From Halichoerus grypus (taxonomy: Eukaryota; Chordata; Mammalia; Carnivora; Phocidae): a stretch of DNA of 64,000 bases. Location: the NCBI RefSeq assembly GCF_964656455.1, contig NC_135722.1:47386628-47450627 (forward strand), written 5' to 3'. Both the position numbers and the translations under genes were made by a program. Below the pieces are notes generated by a model, which ran no database searches, had not been told where the DNA came from, and saw only the letters and a list, made by a program, of their open reading frames with translations. Of the stretch, positions 10,701 to 22,439 are shown in pieces. Positions within the stretch are counted from its first letter, which is position 1. The number at the start of each line of letters is the position of its first letter.

Positions 10701-13099
10701 ATATCTCTCAAGAATGATGTGCAGTCCAGGGACTTGTTTGTTTTAGATGAGACACCAGACCTTTTTTCCATGCTATGGTAAACTGTCCAGCAGAAAGGGG
10801 AGATTGAAGGGGCCAGGAAGAGCCAACAGAACACCTTGACAGCTGGTAGCAGGTGGGCCAGGGCACCAGCTGAGAAATAGGGCCCAGGGAGGAGGAAGGT
10901 CATATTTGCCACTGCTTCGGGAGAGAAGGTGCTTGTGACCAGGGTTCTGCTGCAGATGCTGACGATAAAGGTAGGAGCATAGACTGGAGGCAGGAAAGGG
11001 AGGGCCTTCCTGTCTGATACCTTCTCTCATCTGAGTCAGGTTGGAGGTGATGTCATCTGCTGAAACTGGAATGGGGCAGGAGGACCAGATGGTTGGGGAG
11101 ATGAGAAGGAAATGAAGTAGAAGTTCAGGAGCATTGGAGAGCAAGCATGGCCTCAAGAGGCCCTCTAGGCAGGGAGGGGCAGTGCAAGGAAAGCCTTTGA
11201 TCCGCCTAATGACCTTGATGTAGTGCCCTTCGTGGCTCCTGCTGAGCTCCACTGCCACCAGGCAAAGCAGCCAGTGGGGGCTGCTCCCCTCTCATTGTTC
11301 TGGCTCTTTCTTGCTCACACAGCCTTTCCCTTCATGCGCATCATGTAGCTAGCTAAGACAGGTTGAAACATAAAAGCCATACAAATACCAAGTATCAGGT
11401 CTCACACATTTACAATAATTAGCCCCCAAATCTGATCCCCTGATTCTCCTCTTCAGGAACCTCCTTTCCAAAAAGTTGTGAGACCTTCTGGGAATGCTTA
11501 CGTGTGTAACCCAAGTACCTCTGGGCACCATGAGAATTTGAGTTCTGGAAAGTCACTTTCTCATCTCTAACAATTCCAGCGTTGGGAGGTGGGGTTGATG
11601 GGCCTGAGGTATAGATGCCTCTTGTGTAATTACAGCTGCTGTCTGATGCTCCTGCCATCTTGTCATCCACTCCATGCCTGTGCTTCTGCCAAGGCCACCA
11701 AGCTGCTGACCCTAGCTGCTCTTATCCTTTTTGACCCAGCTTGGAGATACCCCCTGCTCCTAGTGACCAGCTCTTTCAGAGGGGGATCCCATAGCAGAGC
11801 GATGGGCCCAGAGTGACCGGGTTCCTCATTTCTACCACTGCTCTCCACTTCCTGGGGCGCTGGTTGGGAGTGCGTCAGGCCCAGCTTAGCACTGTACCTG
11901 GAACTTAGCCCACTAAACTCCAGGCCTTGTGGTTCAGTCTGGTCCTGTCCCAGGAACCTCACTCTCTCTCTCCTCCAACATGGCCCCTGTTAGGGACCTC
12001 GGTCTTCATGGTAGGTCTGTCCATGTCTGAATCTCAGCTGTGGACTGAGTTCAATGTCTTTCATCAGGGCTTGGGGCTGGGCTTCTATTTCAATATCCCT
12101 GACCACTCCGTGATGGTTAAGCTCTCTGAACTCTCTTTTTCTCTGTGACAACTAGGAGAATGGTCTCCTAAGAGCTCACCAGATCCTTGGTTGGGGGGGT
12201 GTGGCAGGGCACAGGGATGGCTGGGGGACCTCTCAGGCTGGCTTCTCTGAGTGTGAACTCTGGCCAAGCAGAGATTCTCAATTGTAGGGCCATGCTAGCC
12301 CACATGGGGCCCTTGCACAAATTAGAAAAAGGTGCTTTCTCTGAGTGGGTGCAGCCTACACCAGGCCCACGGTTTAGAAAGCAGAAAGAGGGCAGAACTT
12401 CAGCTCCCTCCTGCCCCCTTGGCCGATTGCCCTACTGCAGGAAACAGCTATCACTAATGTAGGCAGTGGCTATGCCTACCGACCCAGAGGACTAAACACT
12501 ATGGAGACCCAAATATTGGGCCGACAGAGGAAGCATGTTTCTGGGCTCCGGTCCCATGCCATCTGAGATCCTGGGGGGGGGGGGGGGCGGAGATGATGCC
12601 CAAGTGTCCCTCTTTCTGAGCCTCCATTCCTGTATCTAAATTTCAGGAAAGCAGGGTTCATTCCCCTGCCTCTGCAGCTTCCATTTTCTCCAGTGACCCA
12701 GTGTAGACTCTTGATACCGTATCTCTCCTCCCACTCCAGGGGAGAGCTGAAACACTCCCCTCGGGGGCTGATCTCATCCCCCAGGCCTCAACTAAATAAT
12801 CCACACACCCCTCAGCAATAACAGCCTTCACACAGAGACACCCACTTAGAGGAACAGAGAGGAGCTGTTTCCTTAGAGGATTTTGAGACATGGGCTGGGG
12901 CTTCCTAAGCAGAGGGATTCCCTGAGAGGAGTCCCTGGAGCCGGAACCTGCCTGATATGTTCAGTGATAGGAAAATAGTCCAGAGGGTGGGGCAGGAGTA
13001 TAAAGGTGGTTGCTGGAAATCAATAGAGATCAGTGGAAATAAGGGATAGTGGTGGTCACAAAGACTTCTTCAGATCTCGAGGAAGGACCTGAAATGATA
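10701..13099. other. Intergenic DNA, no gene recognised
   Basis: Unique-looking sequence with only short, mutually overlapping open frames. A run of 15 G at 12573-12587 is the one striking feature (G-quadruplex capable or an assembly weak point). Confidence 0.6.
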
Positions 13100-13320
13100 G
13101 GATAAGTGTTAGGGTTTTGTCACGAGGACACTGGAGAGCCATGGAAGGTTTTTGAGAAGGGGAGTGGCAGGGTCAGATCCTGACAACAGGAAGATGACTT
13201 TAGCGGCTTGTGCAGGATGGTGAGGAGGAGGACTTGCCACCCCGGGTGTGGTGTGCTTACATTCAGTGCTAGTGGAAGACTGCGAGTAGCAGACTTGGAA
13301 GATCATTCTGAAGAGCACCT
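13100..13320. repeat. Old interspersed repeat, fragment C of the recurrent family
   Basis: Carries the 'ggagagccatggaaggtttttgag...gggagtggcagggtcagatc' segment of the same family. Confidence 0.6.
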
Positions 13321-14574
13321 CTACGCTCCCCTTTTCTTCCCCCAGTTGAGTATCATTCAGTCATTTCACAAACTTTTCAGATACTGCGTGAGTCCAAGTG
13401 CAAGGACAGAGGAGGGCAGGGAAAATCAGGATGAGCCTCCCCTTCCCACCTCCGCCCAGCCTTTTCTCCACCCCTCAGTCAGAATGTGTTTTGGTAAGTG
13501 GTGGCTTGGGGACAGCCTAAGGGTGACAAAATGTGCCCCCCCACCACCAATTAAATTTTTTAAAAAGCTGCCATGGAAGGAGCGAATATTAGTTTCCTGA
13601 TTTATAAAGCCAAATGGATTAAGCTCATTCATTGCCTGAGGAAACAAAAAGGAAATCTTCAATACTTCTGTGCACATTGAGAACAGGAACAATACTGGTC
13701 TTTAGAAAGCAGAAACCTAATTTGGGGGAATCAATTACCCTCTGTGTCCCAGCCTCTGTGGGCTCTCATACTCGCTCGCTCTCAATAGAGATTTCCTGGG
13801 AGGTAAAATGTGAAGTTGGTCAACCACAGACACACCCTCGGTTCAGCCTGGCAGACAGGAGGGAAGAACTAGGCAGAGGGTGGGCGGAGTTGGGTGGGGG
13901 TGTGCCTGGGTGGCAGGCACCTGTGGAAATAGGGGTAGAGGCAGGGGCAGGGAGGGCTGTAGGATAAAGGCTGGGGATGGGGTGGGGTGGGAGGCAGTAC
14001 CGAGATGGGCCAAGGAAGGGGAGCATGGGAACCTGGGGTCTAAAAAGGGGGTGGGCTGGGGGAGCCTGGGGTGGCGGGGGAGGGAGAAGCATAGCCCAGC
14101 CAGTGCAGAAACACCACCCACCACTTCCTGATCCTCACATTTCTCTTCTGTGTTCTGCACTTAGCCCGTGGGCTTGAATGTGCAACCGGCAATGCCGGGC
14201 AGTAATGAAAAAAGAAAGGGGATGGGGCGCCCACCACAGTAGCCACGGAGTCAAATCCACAAAGTCACACACAGAAGCACTCACAATCTCACCATTCCTG
14301 CGCTGGGTCTCTAACCCTGGCCCGCAGTCCCCAGACCCAGAGCCACACCCCGCCCGGTGCACTCACAGTCACACGCACGGATCCCCCACTCACACCCGCG
14401 CGGCCACAGACTCAAACTCCCACCCGCGATCGTACACATTCCGCTACCCCCACGCTCACACGGCGGCTCACCACCCCACACTGCCCTCGCTCTGGCGTGT
14501 GGTCTCACACACACACACACACACACACACACAGTCGCTCACACGCACACACTCTGGCTGTGCTTTTGTGTTTT
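13321..14574. other. Promoter-upstream intergenic DNA
   Basis: GC-rich toward 14 kb with G-rich tracts (13860-14090) and CA/CAC-rich text from 14230. No coding or repeat call beyond the CA microsatellite. Probably part of the distal promoter. Confidence 0.5.
14504..14533. repeat. CA microsatellite
   Basis: Fifteen near-perfect CA units about 600 bases before exon 1b, flanked by further CAC-rich sequence. Confidence 0.92.
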
Positions 14575-14765
14575 GTCAGAATTAATGAGAAAAGTTCCCG
14601 TGCCCTGCGGGTAATTAGTGTCCTTGGAGTTAAATAAGCTAATGGCGGGCACCTCTGGCCCAAGCAATTATGTTTGTGTATTGAATAATTGATTCAAAAG
14701 GGGGAAGGGCCGCTAATCAGATCTGAGCATAATGAATTGATTTAATTAACAGGGGAACTGAGGGG
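14575..14765 (+). promoter_or_regulatory. AT-rich island immediately upstream of the exon 1b promoter
   Basis: About 190 bases rich in TAAT/ATTA and AATTGATT words (homeodomain-type core motifs) between a CA repeat and a strong CpG island. Low CpG, no repeat resemblance and a sharp boundary with GC-rich flanks suggest a conserved promoter-proximal element. Conservation itself cannot be measured here. Confidence 0.5.
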
Positions 14766-15560
14766 CCCTGGGAAACGCAGGCTGCACTCGGCAGAGGCTA
14801 GCGCGGCTCGCGCGGACGGAGAACGGGCGCGCGGCGGCTCCGGCGGCGGCTCCGGCCCGGCCCGGGCAGCGGCTGCTCGCGCGGCTCCGGCGACCCCGCG
14901 GCGGACCGACGCGCCCCCGCCCCCGCCCCCGGGACGCGCCCGCCCTCCCGCGCTCCCTGCCCGCGGGGCTGAGCTGCAGGCGCCGGTCCGCCCGCCCCAG
15001 TCCCCGGCCGCCGCTCGCGGGGCGCGGAGCCCGCGCGGGGCCGGCGGGAGCAGCGCAGGCGGGCGGCGGCGGAGTCCGAGCCGCGTGCCCCTCCGCGTCC
15101 TCGGCCCGTGCCGGGCTGGCGCCGCCGGGGGACCATGGTGTTGGACCAGGAGGACGGTAGGTGTCCGGGGTTGGGGGGAGGGCGCGGGCGGCGGCGGCGC
15201 GGGCCCTGCCGAGGCCACCCCGCTCGCCTCGCGGCGGCAGCGTCCCCCGCGCCGGCCTCGGCAGCCTCCGGCAGCTCGGCCGCTTCCCGGAAGCGCGGCG
15301 CTGGGTGTGCGCGCGGGCGTGCGGGCCGGGGGTGCGGGGCTCAGCCCCAGGGTTCTTCAGCCAGGTCGGGAAGTCACCCGGGCCGCCGCGAGCCCGCCAG
15401 CCCCGCACGCTCGGGCCGGGAACTTTCTCTCTGGCTCTTGCCGTCTCGCAGACACAGGGAGCGCCTCTGCGACCCGCGCCGCGGGCTTCCCCGCAGTGCC
15501 CCCAGCCCCCGAGTCTCCTAGGCTCCCTGGGTGTCTGCGCGTCCCCCCTTCCGCCCCCGA
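14766..15560 (+). promoter_or_regulatory. LMO1: CpG island / upstream LMO1 promoter
   Basis: Very GC-rich, with dense CG dinucleotides and several GGCGGG/CCCGCC (SP1-like) boxes, containing exon 1b and its donor. No TATA box is evident, so initiation is probably dispersed. The long open frames on both strands here follow from GC richness and lack of stop codons, not from coding. Confidence 0.75.
15135..15156 (+). CDS. LMO1: LMO1 coding exon 1b (upstream alternative first exon)
   Basis: Seven codons plus one base, MVLDQED then G of a split glycine codon, followed directly by a consensus donor (gtaggt at 15157). Joined to exon 2 it gives a 155-residue protein beginning [18 protein letters not shown], as in the known shorter LMO1 isoform. 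The ATG sits in a strong Kozak context (A at -3, G at +4) near the middle of a CpG island. The coding part is nearly identical to exon 1a 4.7 kb downstream, with a Gln where exon 1a has Lys, so the two look like a duplicated first exon under separate promoters. The 5' untranslated region lies upstream in the GC-rich block; its start is not determinable by eye. Confidence 0.88.
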
Positions 15561-18264
15561 CTGCGGAACGGCTCCCCCAGGGGGATACCCAGAGAACCTG
15601 CAGGCAAACCGGCACGGTCCTGGGGTCCCTCAGATCTGGAACTTCATAGCTGAGGGATGGGTGACATTGCTTCACCCCTGGCACGGTTCCCCCAGCCAAG
15701 TGTGTCGGGAGGTGCCCTGCTGGCTAGGGTCGGGCCCTGTAACCAGAATATCGGGGAGCGGATTTACCTTGAAGCCAATGAAGTTTAAGCTTCATAGTCC
15801 TTCGGTGGTCATTTTGTGTTAGCAGGCTTGTATTCCTTTTCTTAAAGAGCACCCCCGACCCCTAAACTGCATAAGTAAGCTTGGCTCTCAAAAAATATGG
15901 ATCCACCCCTGAGCCCAACTCACAGCTTTCCCAGTGTAACTACCGATCTGCAAGAGAAGACACAGCCTGGCTGCCCCATGGGAGGATCCCCAGGGGCTAG
16001 GGCAGTTCCTTAGTGCCCGGGGGATGAAGCCCTGAGCAGGAGGCTGGGGAAATTTGAGGCTGGGAGGCAGCTGCTGGTGTGCAGGGAAGGGTCTGGCTGC
16101 CTGACCTTTCTCTCTGGCTTCACTAGTCCGTTGTCCCAGCCTACCATCTCCCACTGTGGTCTTCAACTGTCTTGGTTTGCCCGGAACCGTCTGGTTTTAG
16201 CCCTGAAAAGTCCTGCCTCCTGGGAAACCCCTCAGTCCTGGACAAACCAAGACAGCGTGTCAGCCTACATCCACAACCTTCTCAGAGCTGTTTTGCAGGG
16301 GTGGCTTGGCCTTCTTCGGGAGGATGGGAGAGACTTGCTTTCTGGGGGGCAGATTTGGCCTAGGCCTCCACCAGGCCTAACAGATGGTAACTGCAGCTTC
16401 CTAGAAGGTCTTCCAGAAACCAAAGGGGGAAAGTTTGTCAACTGTGTACTTCTCCACTCTAGCTAATTGCAAATTCCTGTGTTTAGGCTGCTTTTGTGTT
16501 AGTAGAGGGCAGAGCAGGGCATCTGAACTTGGCCAGCAGGCCTCCTGATTGTACTGCAAAGTCTGTGGGGTCACTTGGTCCTGTCAGCTGTGGCGGCCAC
16601 AGGGAAGGGGCCCTTGTCAGTCCAGATACCTCTGTGAGCTTCACCTGTGAAGCCCACTGGTAACGCCATCTTGGAGACAGCTGCACTGTGTTGGAAGCGG
16701 GGCCCTCAGGCTGAGGCACATCTGACAGCCTCCGCTGAGTTCTGGAATATCTGGTCTGCCCAGACCCTGGGGCAAAGAGTCTCCCCCTGCCCCCCTACAC
16801 ACACCTCCCAAACCCAGTGCAGGAACCCTTCCTCAGGACTTTCCTGCCAGGTGCAGGGACAAACTGCTAGGACCTGCCCCAGACTTTGAAAGGCAGCCAG
16901 GAGCACCCCCTTTCTCCTCACCATAACCTGGGGGCTGATCAGCTGGTCTGCCTCTGCTGTCCTTAGAGGCATTTCAAGGACATTCCAGAGCACTCTTGGC
17001 AACGTTGACTTGAGAGTACATGTTCATCTCCTGTGGACTGTGTTGGGTGCAAACTACCTCCCCCAGCCGCAGGGGATCGAGGATTCCACCCTGGTGTTGC
17101 GAGTGTGCGCCTGGACCTGGAGACAGCTCGGGTGGGGCGTAGGCCCCGGGCACAGGGGTTACCTGCCTGCCCAGCAATTCCCCATGAGCTGAGAGGGTGG
17201 CTGCTGGATAGGTGAGGCTTATGTCTGGCCCTGTCCATCCAGCAGTCCCCTTCCTGGCTAAGAGCTCCAGTCACCTAAACCCTCCAAGGCTTGCTGGGTA
17301 GCTCTATAAAGTGGAAGGCCTCTGTGGAGGCCCTTTTCCAGATCACTGTGGGAGCTCGATGCTCACAACTGGGGGTGCAGAGAGAGCTGCCTGTGGACAC
17401 AAGCAGCGCTTCACACATAGCAGCGATCCCCTGCTGACATACCCTACCTGCTTCTTCAGCCCCTGGCTCAGCACCCCAGGCCTGCTCCTGTCCCTGAGGT
17501 GGGGGGCACAGGGCCCCCGACTCCCCAGAGGGATGCTGATGGGGTAGCTGCTAATTGGAGGCTTGGGGGAGCTGGTGTTGGGACAGAGCCCCAAGCCCAA
17601 CACATGAACAAGAGAGTGGGAAAATGCCTCCAGCTAGTCAAGTCCTGGTTTGTGGGTCAGGGCCAGACCCTTGAAAGGGAGGAGGAGCGGCCCTGGGACT
17701 TGAGAGTAAAGCTGCAGCCCTTATGGAGGGATCAGGTAGCACAGAGGCATCTAGAGCCAGAAGCTACCCCTTGCCAGCCTGTCAGGCCCATTGCCGTTGA
17801 CCCTGTGTGGCCTCCAGCTCCGGCTGGGGTGAGGGGTTGGTACGAAATGTGCCCGTGGCAGCAGTGCCTAAGCCTCCTTCAGACCCTCAGGGTATAGCTC
17901 GGGCTGCAGTGGCAGGGGGGACCTCAAGCTCGCAGTCCTGAGGGACAGTGAGGCTGAGCAAAATGGTATATTTAACATCAAATATACTCAAGGACTATTA
18001 GGATTAAGTATTCAAGATGAAGGGGAAAGCGAAACCCTCTGAGCTGTGGATGAGGCATCTCATTAGAAGCAGCCTCTCTTCTATTTTCTCAAAGCCTGAC
18101 TTCCCCGCTTAGGCTAGAGGAAGATGGGCTGTAGCCCCACTCCCCCATTTCCACCCCTGTCAGGTACCCTGCTTTGGAGCCTCCCGGGGCTTCAGGGGCA
18201 CAGCCTGGCCTCCAGGTCTCATGTCTACTCAGTAAGTCCCCCCATGGTCGGGGTGCCACAGTTT
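15561..18264 (+). other. LMO1 intron between exons 1b and 1a
   Basis: Intronic for exon 1b transcripts and upstream for exon 1a transcripts. No exon or repeat could be recognised. In human T-cell leukaemia, a mutation about 4 kb upstream of LMO1 creates a MYB enhancer; if that distance is counted from exon 1a, the orthologous place would lie near 15.5-16 kb (inference). Confidence 0.5.
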
Positions 18265-18425
18265 ACAAGGCACATTCACATACATTAGCTCATCTAATCC
18301 CCACAGCAACCTTGGATAGCGGAGCAGGTCTCCCACTTCACAAACAGGGAAACTGAGGCCCAGACAAAGTGATTTGCTAAGGTCCACCATTGGTAATAGG
18401 CAGAGATGGGATGAAATCCCAACTG
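18265..18425 (-). mobile_element. MIR SINE, minus strand
   Basis: Complement of the tRNA-derived MIR: 'cacttcacaaacagggaaactgaggccc...tttgctaaggtccacc'. Ancient and fragmentary. Confidence 0.75.
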
Positions 18426-18734
18426 GTGGTTCTTGCCTTCTCCTTGCCTGGGTCTAGTCCTCAGAAGTGTCTGCCAGGGATGAACCTCTGACACATCTTC
18501 TTGAAGCCCTCCTTGGCCTTTAGAAAATCCATTAATATTTCCATTCCCTCTTGGAACATGGTACCATCAAGAGGGAAAAAAAAAAAGCTCTTGGTATTTA
18601 AGAGTGGCCTTCCTAGAGCAGGCAGCCTGGGCACTAGCCCCAAGGCTCTTGGGGAAAAGTAGGGTTCAGGAGGAGAGGAGATGGACACTGTCTTCCTTCC
18701 TGCCTCCTGAGTTACAGAGCAAGAATTTTCAACT

Positions 18735-18825
18735 CCGAAATAGCAGGAATCTTTTGTTCACTGTGGTTTTGCCAGTGCCTTAGAATAATACATGCTCAAT
18801 AAATAGTTTTGGAATGAGAATAACC
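18735..18825 (+). mobile_element. L2 LINE 3' end
   Basis: Ends with ACATGCTCAATAAATAGTTT, the characteristic L2 3' terminus pattern. Confidence 0.6.
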
Positions 18826-19195
18826 TTCAAGGCCATGCTGTGCTTGCTCAGAGAGAAGCTGAGACAGGATCCTGCTCCCTATGGAATTAGGATGCTCTTG
18901 GGGGGTGGGGGTTGCTGGGGTAAGGGTGATGCTGGAAGACTCAAAGTGGGAGAGTTTGTACCCTGCAGAGTGTTAACTTTGCCAAACAATCCAGGAGGTA
19001 ACCAGAAGCCTCCGGCAGAGCTGGTAGGAAGGGAGGGTACGAGATCAGAGAAAGATCGCCCAGGTGGGCGGGGGGGGGGCAGAAACTAAGGCTGAGGGGG
19101 TGGGAGTGGAAAAAAAGCGTGGTCCACGGGACAAATATCTGGGATGAGGACCCTGGGTGCTGCGCAGAACCAAGCGCCGAGCTAGGGCCGAGCGA
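18826..19195. other. Sequence before the exon 1a promoter
   Basis: GC-rich with a G-run near 19068-19078. No repeat or gene recognised. Confidence 0.5.
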
Positions 19196-19210
19196 CCTCC
19201 AGGTGGCGCT
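19196..19210 (+). promoter_or_regulatory. Candidate CTCF site, + orientation
   Basis: Matches the core CCASYAGRKGGCRSY at 14 of 15 positions (T for A at position 3). It lies about 640 bases before exon 1a, facing into the gene. Confidence 0.5.
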
Positions 19211-19364
19211 GCGGAGCCGGGCAGCCGCGCGTCTCCACTCCCCATTAACCCGGGAGGGAGGGGGACCTCGGGAAATGTGTGCATTTATTCAGTAGCAGGA
19301 GTGCAAACCTCATACATTGAGGGAGAAAGGCAGCGGGAGACGGCCGCCGAGATTCCCCCATCTC

Positions 19365-19545
19365 TTTGAATATAATTTTAGATTGAGATTCAGATTAAAT
19401 CCGAGGGGAAAACACTTTATGAGGCTGAAAGCTGTGTCGTTGCCAGAGCCAGGGTTATGAGCTATCAAATGCAATTACATTAAGACAGATTATACTGGGC
19501 AAATTGAGCCATTTAGAAGGTGAGAATCAAAGAAACGGCTCTGAT
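19365..19545 (+). promoter_or_regulatory. AT-rich island upstream of the exon 1a promoter
   Basis: Non-repetitive AT-rich sequence with GATT/AATC and TAAT-like words directly before the second CpG island, mirroring the arrangement upstream of exon 1b. Read as a likely conserved proximal element; inferred from composition only. Confidence 0.45.
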
Positions 19546-19549
19546 CCTC

Positions 19550-19595
19550 TCTTCCCCCTTCTCTCTCCCTCTCCCTCTCTCTCTCTCTCTCTAAA
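19550..19595. repeat. CT-rich simple repeat
   Basis: (CT)n and CCCTCT tract about 250 bases before exon 1a; could act as a GAGA-like nucleosome-depleted stretch in the promoter. Confidence 0.85.
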
Positions 19596-19699
19596 TTGCA
19601 GTTCGTAGTTCCTTGCAATTCTGAGGCACAAAAGTAGGTGAGACTGCTTTTGTATCTGCGAAGTGCTTCGCTCCTGAATGTAATTCTAGCTGAGTGCAA

Positions 19700-20465
19700 T
19701 CTAGGTTAAGAGCCGGACAAGCGGGTAATTAGAGCCCGCTCGCTGCCCGAGGACCGGCCGCCCCGCCGAAGCGCGCCCGGAGTCGGCGCCCTTCTCCCGG
19801 CCGAGCCGAGCTGCGGCTGGACACGGAGCGCCCGAGATGATGGTGCTGGACAAGGAGGACGGTAGGTGGCGGGCAGGGGGCCGCCGCCCCGCACCCCCTC
19901 GCCCCCCGCCGCGGCGCGCGGGAGCACACGCCGGGACGCGGGCGCGCACACGCCGGGCTGTGCCGGGTTTGCCGGGGGCGGGTGGCGCGCCGGGGGCCGG
20001 CCCGGGGGCGGGGGCGGCCAGGTGGGGCCGGGGGAGGGGTGAGGGAGCCTGCTGGCTGGCGGGCGGGCGGTGGGGCGGCCGCGTGCAGGCTCCGGTCCCC
20101 TCGGATCTCGGCGCAGTGGCGCTCCGCGCGCGGCGTCTGGTCTTTGCGGCGGCTCCTCTCACCGCAGCCATCTCCCTCGCGCTCTGCCTCGCGCGGGCCG
20201 GGTAACCCGAGAGGCCGGGAGCGCCGAGCAAATCAGGGGCCTCGGGAGAATCGGACGCCAGAGCTTGCGGCCAGCGGGCGCGCGGGAAGACCGTGCTGGC
20301 CCCGGGGCGCCCGGCGGGCGAAGCGAAAGCCCGCCGGCCCCTCGGGGAGACAGACGCCTCCTGTGCCGGCCCGCTGTCTCCCCGTCCCCTGAGCGCGCAG
20401 GCAGGAGTTTGGCCCCGAGGAAGAAAGTGTCCCGCCACCGGCCGGTAGCACTCGTGCAGGCGAGG
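19700..20465 (+). promoter_or_regulatory. LMO1: CpG island / canonical LMO1 promoter
   Basis: Dense CpG, GC boxes and no TATA, spanning exon 1a (19837-19861) and the start of its intron. It drives the canonical isoform by analogy with the known gene. The 312-residue minus-strand open frame over this block is a composition artefact. Confidence 0.75.
19837..19861 (+). CDS. LMO1: LMO1 coding exon 1a (canonical first exon)
   Basis: Eight codons plus one base, MMVLDKED then G of a split glycine codon, followed by the donor gtaggtgg at 19862. With exons 2-4 it gives the canonical 156-residue LMO1. Two ATGs stand side by side. The first (19837) has G at -3 and A at +4; the second (19840) has A at -3 and G at +4, a better context, so initiation at the second would give a protein the same length as the exon 1b isoform. 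The exon lies at the 5' side of a second CpG island. I chose 19837 because it matches the known protein. Confidence 0.92.
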
Positions 20466-22439
20466 CCCTGGAGAATGGCATGAACCTGACGTGACCAGGA
20501 GCCTCAGTGAGCCCCAGAGGTCAGAACACAGGGGCTCATGGTAGCTGCAAGCCTCTAGCACGTGGTCCCATGGACCCCAAAGCCTTCCTGACTGGAAGGG
20601 TCCTGGTATGTTTAGGAGAGGTTGGGGAACGCAGCTCACTTAAGGGTAAAACCAAGTGGGTGCCCCGTGACCCAAACGCAGACGCGGGCGGCCAAACAGT
20701 AGGTGTTCCTTGGCTGGCCCCGGGCCCTCCTGCCCTGTAGGTGAGGGTTGCCCGGTGTGTTGGTGTTGTAGGGAGATGAGGATGTAATTGTTGGCACCCA
20801 TGCCGTCGCCTGGTTTCTACTAGTAAGGAACTGAGAAGGTGGTTTGCACATGTCACCAGTAATCCTCTTGGATTGATGGTGGTGGCCATTCTCTGACCTT
20901 CTACTAGTGAGTCTCCCCTGGGCCTGTGCCTGGGTGAGTGGTGTTACTGACATGGTCACTTGGTGAAAATTCCAAGTTAAGTGACTTGCTCAAGGTCACA
21001 CAGGACGTGCACTTCGCTGCTACCACATGCTGGTGCCCCTAGCCTCCCCACCACCTCTGAGACCTCCTTTAGGGAGGGGCATTTAAAGTGTCTGGCCTGG
21101 GGGTGGCATGTGGGGGAGCCTTGAAGGCTGTTTCTCAGCATGTATACAGTAAGAGAGGAAAGGGGCAACTAAGTGCTTCTGGCCAAAAGAATGCATTTGC
21201 CAGGGGCTGGCCGGGGTGCGACCTCCATCTCTAGTATGCTCTCAGCTCTTCAGGGCCTCTCCAGGATCCCTCTGGGGGCTGTCAGAGGACTAGGCTTCTG
21301 CAGTTCTGTATAGAATGACAGGGAGAAGGACCCGGTCAGGCCAGACCAGGAGGGAAGAGGCATTTTGTCGTGAGCTCCCCAGGTTCTCTCAGACCAGTCA
21401 TGCCCAGAGCTAGCCTTCACTTTCCCTCTTGGTAAAATGAGGGGCTTGCAGAAGCCAGTGCAGAGGGCCCCTCCTCGGTGTGTGGAGGTACTCTCCCCAT
21501 GGGGAGATGTGGACCTCAGGGTATGTCTTCAGCAGTGGTTATTTGGCATGCTTGTTCCCCAGGCTCAAGCCAGAAATGGAGAAAACCCAGGCCCTATACG
21601 TGGGAAGCCTCAGGCAGGGAGATTGGTCTCATGCAACAAGATGACCCCACCACTGCCACCTACGTAGTGCTCCGGGCAGGCACCCCAGAGTTCCTTTGAG
21701 CTCGGTGATACTCAAGATTTTCGGATGAGCCCTGGATACGAATAGATACCTGGAGGTCATTTTAGCCAGTATCCTGCCTCCAGACAGCCACCCTTGGGCC
21801 TGCGTGTTTCCCCTCGTCTCCACCAGATCTGCAGAGGAGAGCTCATGATGCCCCTCAGTCCCCCACTCGGCTCAGTCTGAACAACATGGTGCCCCCTACA
21901 GTTCATACCACTGAGCTCTGGGGCCCAGAGCACCAGCAAGGTAGTAGGCAGCTGGGGCCCTGAGGAGCCGTTTGATTCTTGTCCTGCCCAGCCCAGAGGT
22001 GTCCTCCAAAAGCCGTCTTTCTGCTCATACATCTGCCCTCCACTCCCTGTTAGAGGCTGGCTTCCCCTAATTCCAGGAAACCCTGAAGGTGGCACCTTCC
22101 ACTGGGGAAAGGAGAAAGGCTCTGGATCGACTCACCTGTCCCTCCGAGCCTGCTGCCTGATTTCTTCCTGGCACTTATGCCCTTTCAGCAGGTGGCCCTC
22201 TGGGCTAGGTGGCAGCCTTGCCCCCCAGGGCCCCCAAGAAGCATATCCCTCCAGGATGCAGCACCGCACCCTTTGTCTGGCTACAGCAGGGACTCGGGGC
22301 TCTTATTAACCACCCCCAATGCCTTTTCTCCACCTGACAGCATCTTGTCGGAAGAGGCCGGGGCTCCTCTGGTTGAAGTCAGGTCTGCTAGCTGCCGAGG
22401 ACCAAAGCTCTTGCTCTGCTGGGCGGCAGGGCTTTCATG
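20466..22439 (+). other. LMO1 intron 1, repeat-poor stretch
   Basis: GC-rich intron. Only short MIR-like pieces are seen: 'aagttaagtgacttgctcaaggtcacacagg' at 20973-21005 (minus-strand MIR) and a MIR-like tail near 21395-21470. No exon recognised. Confidence 0.55.

Noticed and set aside
1..14500. Search for STK33 exons or other upstream neighbour
   Set aside because: No kinase-like or other recognisable coding exon was found upstream.
14178..14614. Histidine/threonine-rich open frames near 14.2-14.6 kb
   Set aside because: Translations of CA/CAC-rich microsatellite sequence.
14746..15699. Long minus-strand open frame of 317 residues over the exon 1b CpG island
   Set aside because: Proline/arginine/alanine-rich translation from GC-rich promoter DNA with few stop codons; overlaps the true exon and has rival frames on both strands.
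15085..15822. Plus-strand 245-residue frame through exon 1b
   Set aside because: Runs through the LMO1 donor site in a different frame from the LMO1 start; begins at a non-ATG codon and has no family resemblance.
19701..20639. Minus-strand open frame of 312 residues over the exon 1a CpG island
   Set aside because: Same composition artefact; no domain, and it covers the real promoter and first exon.
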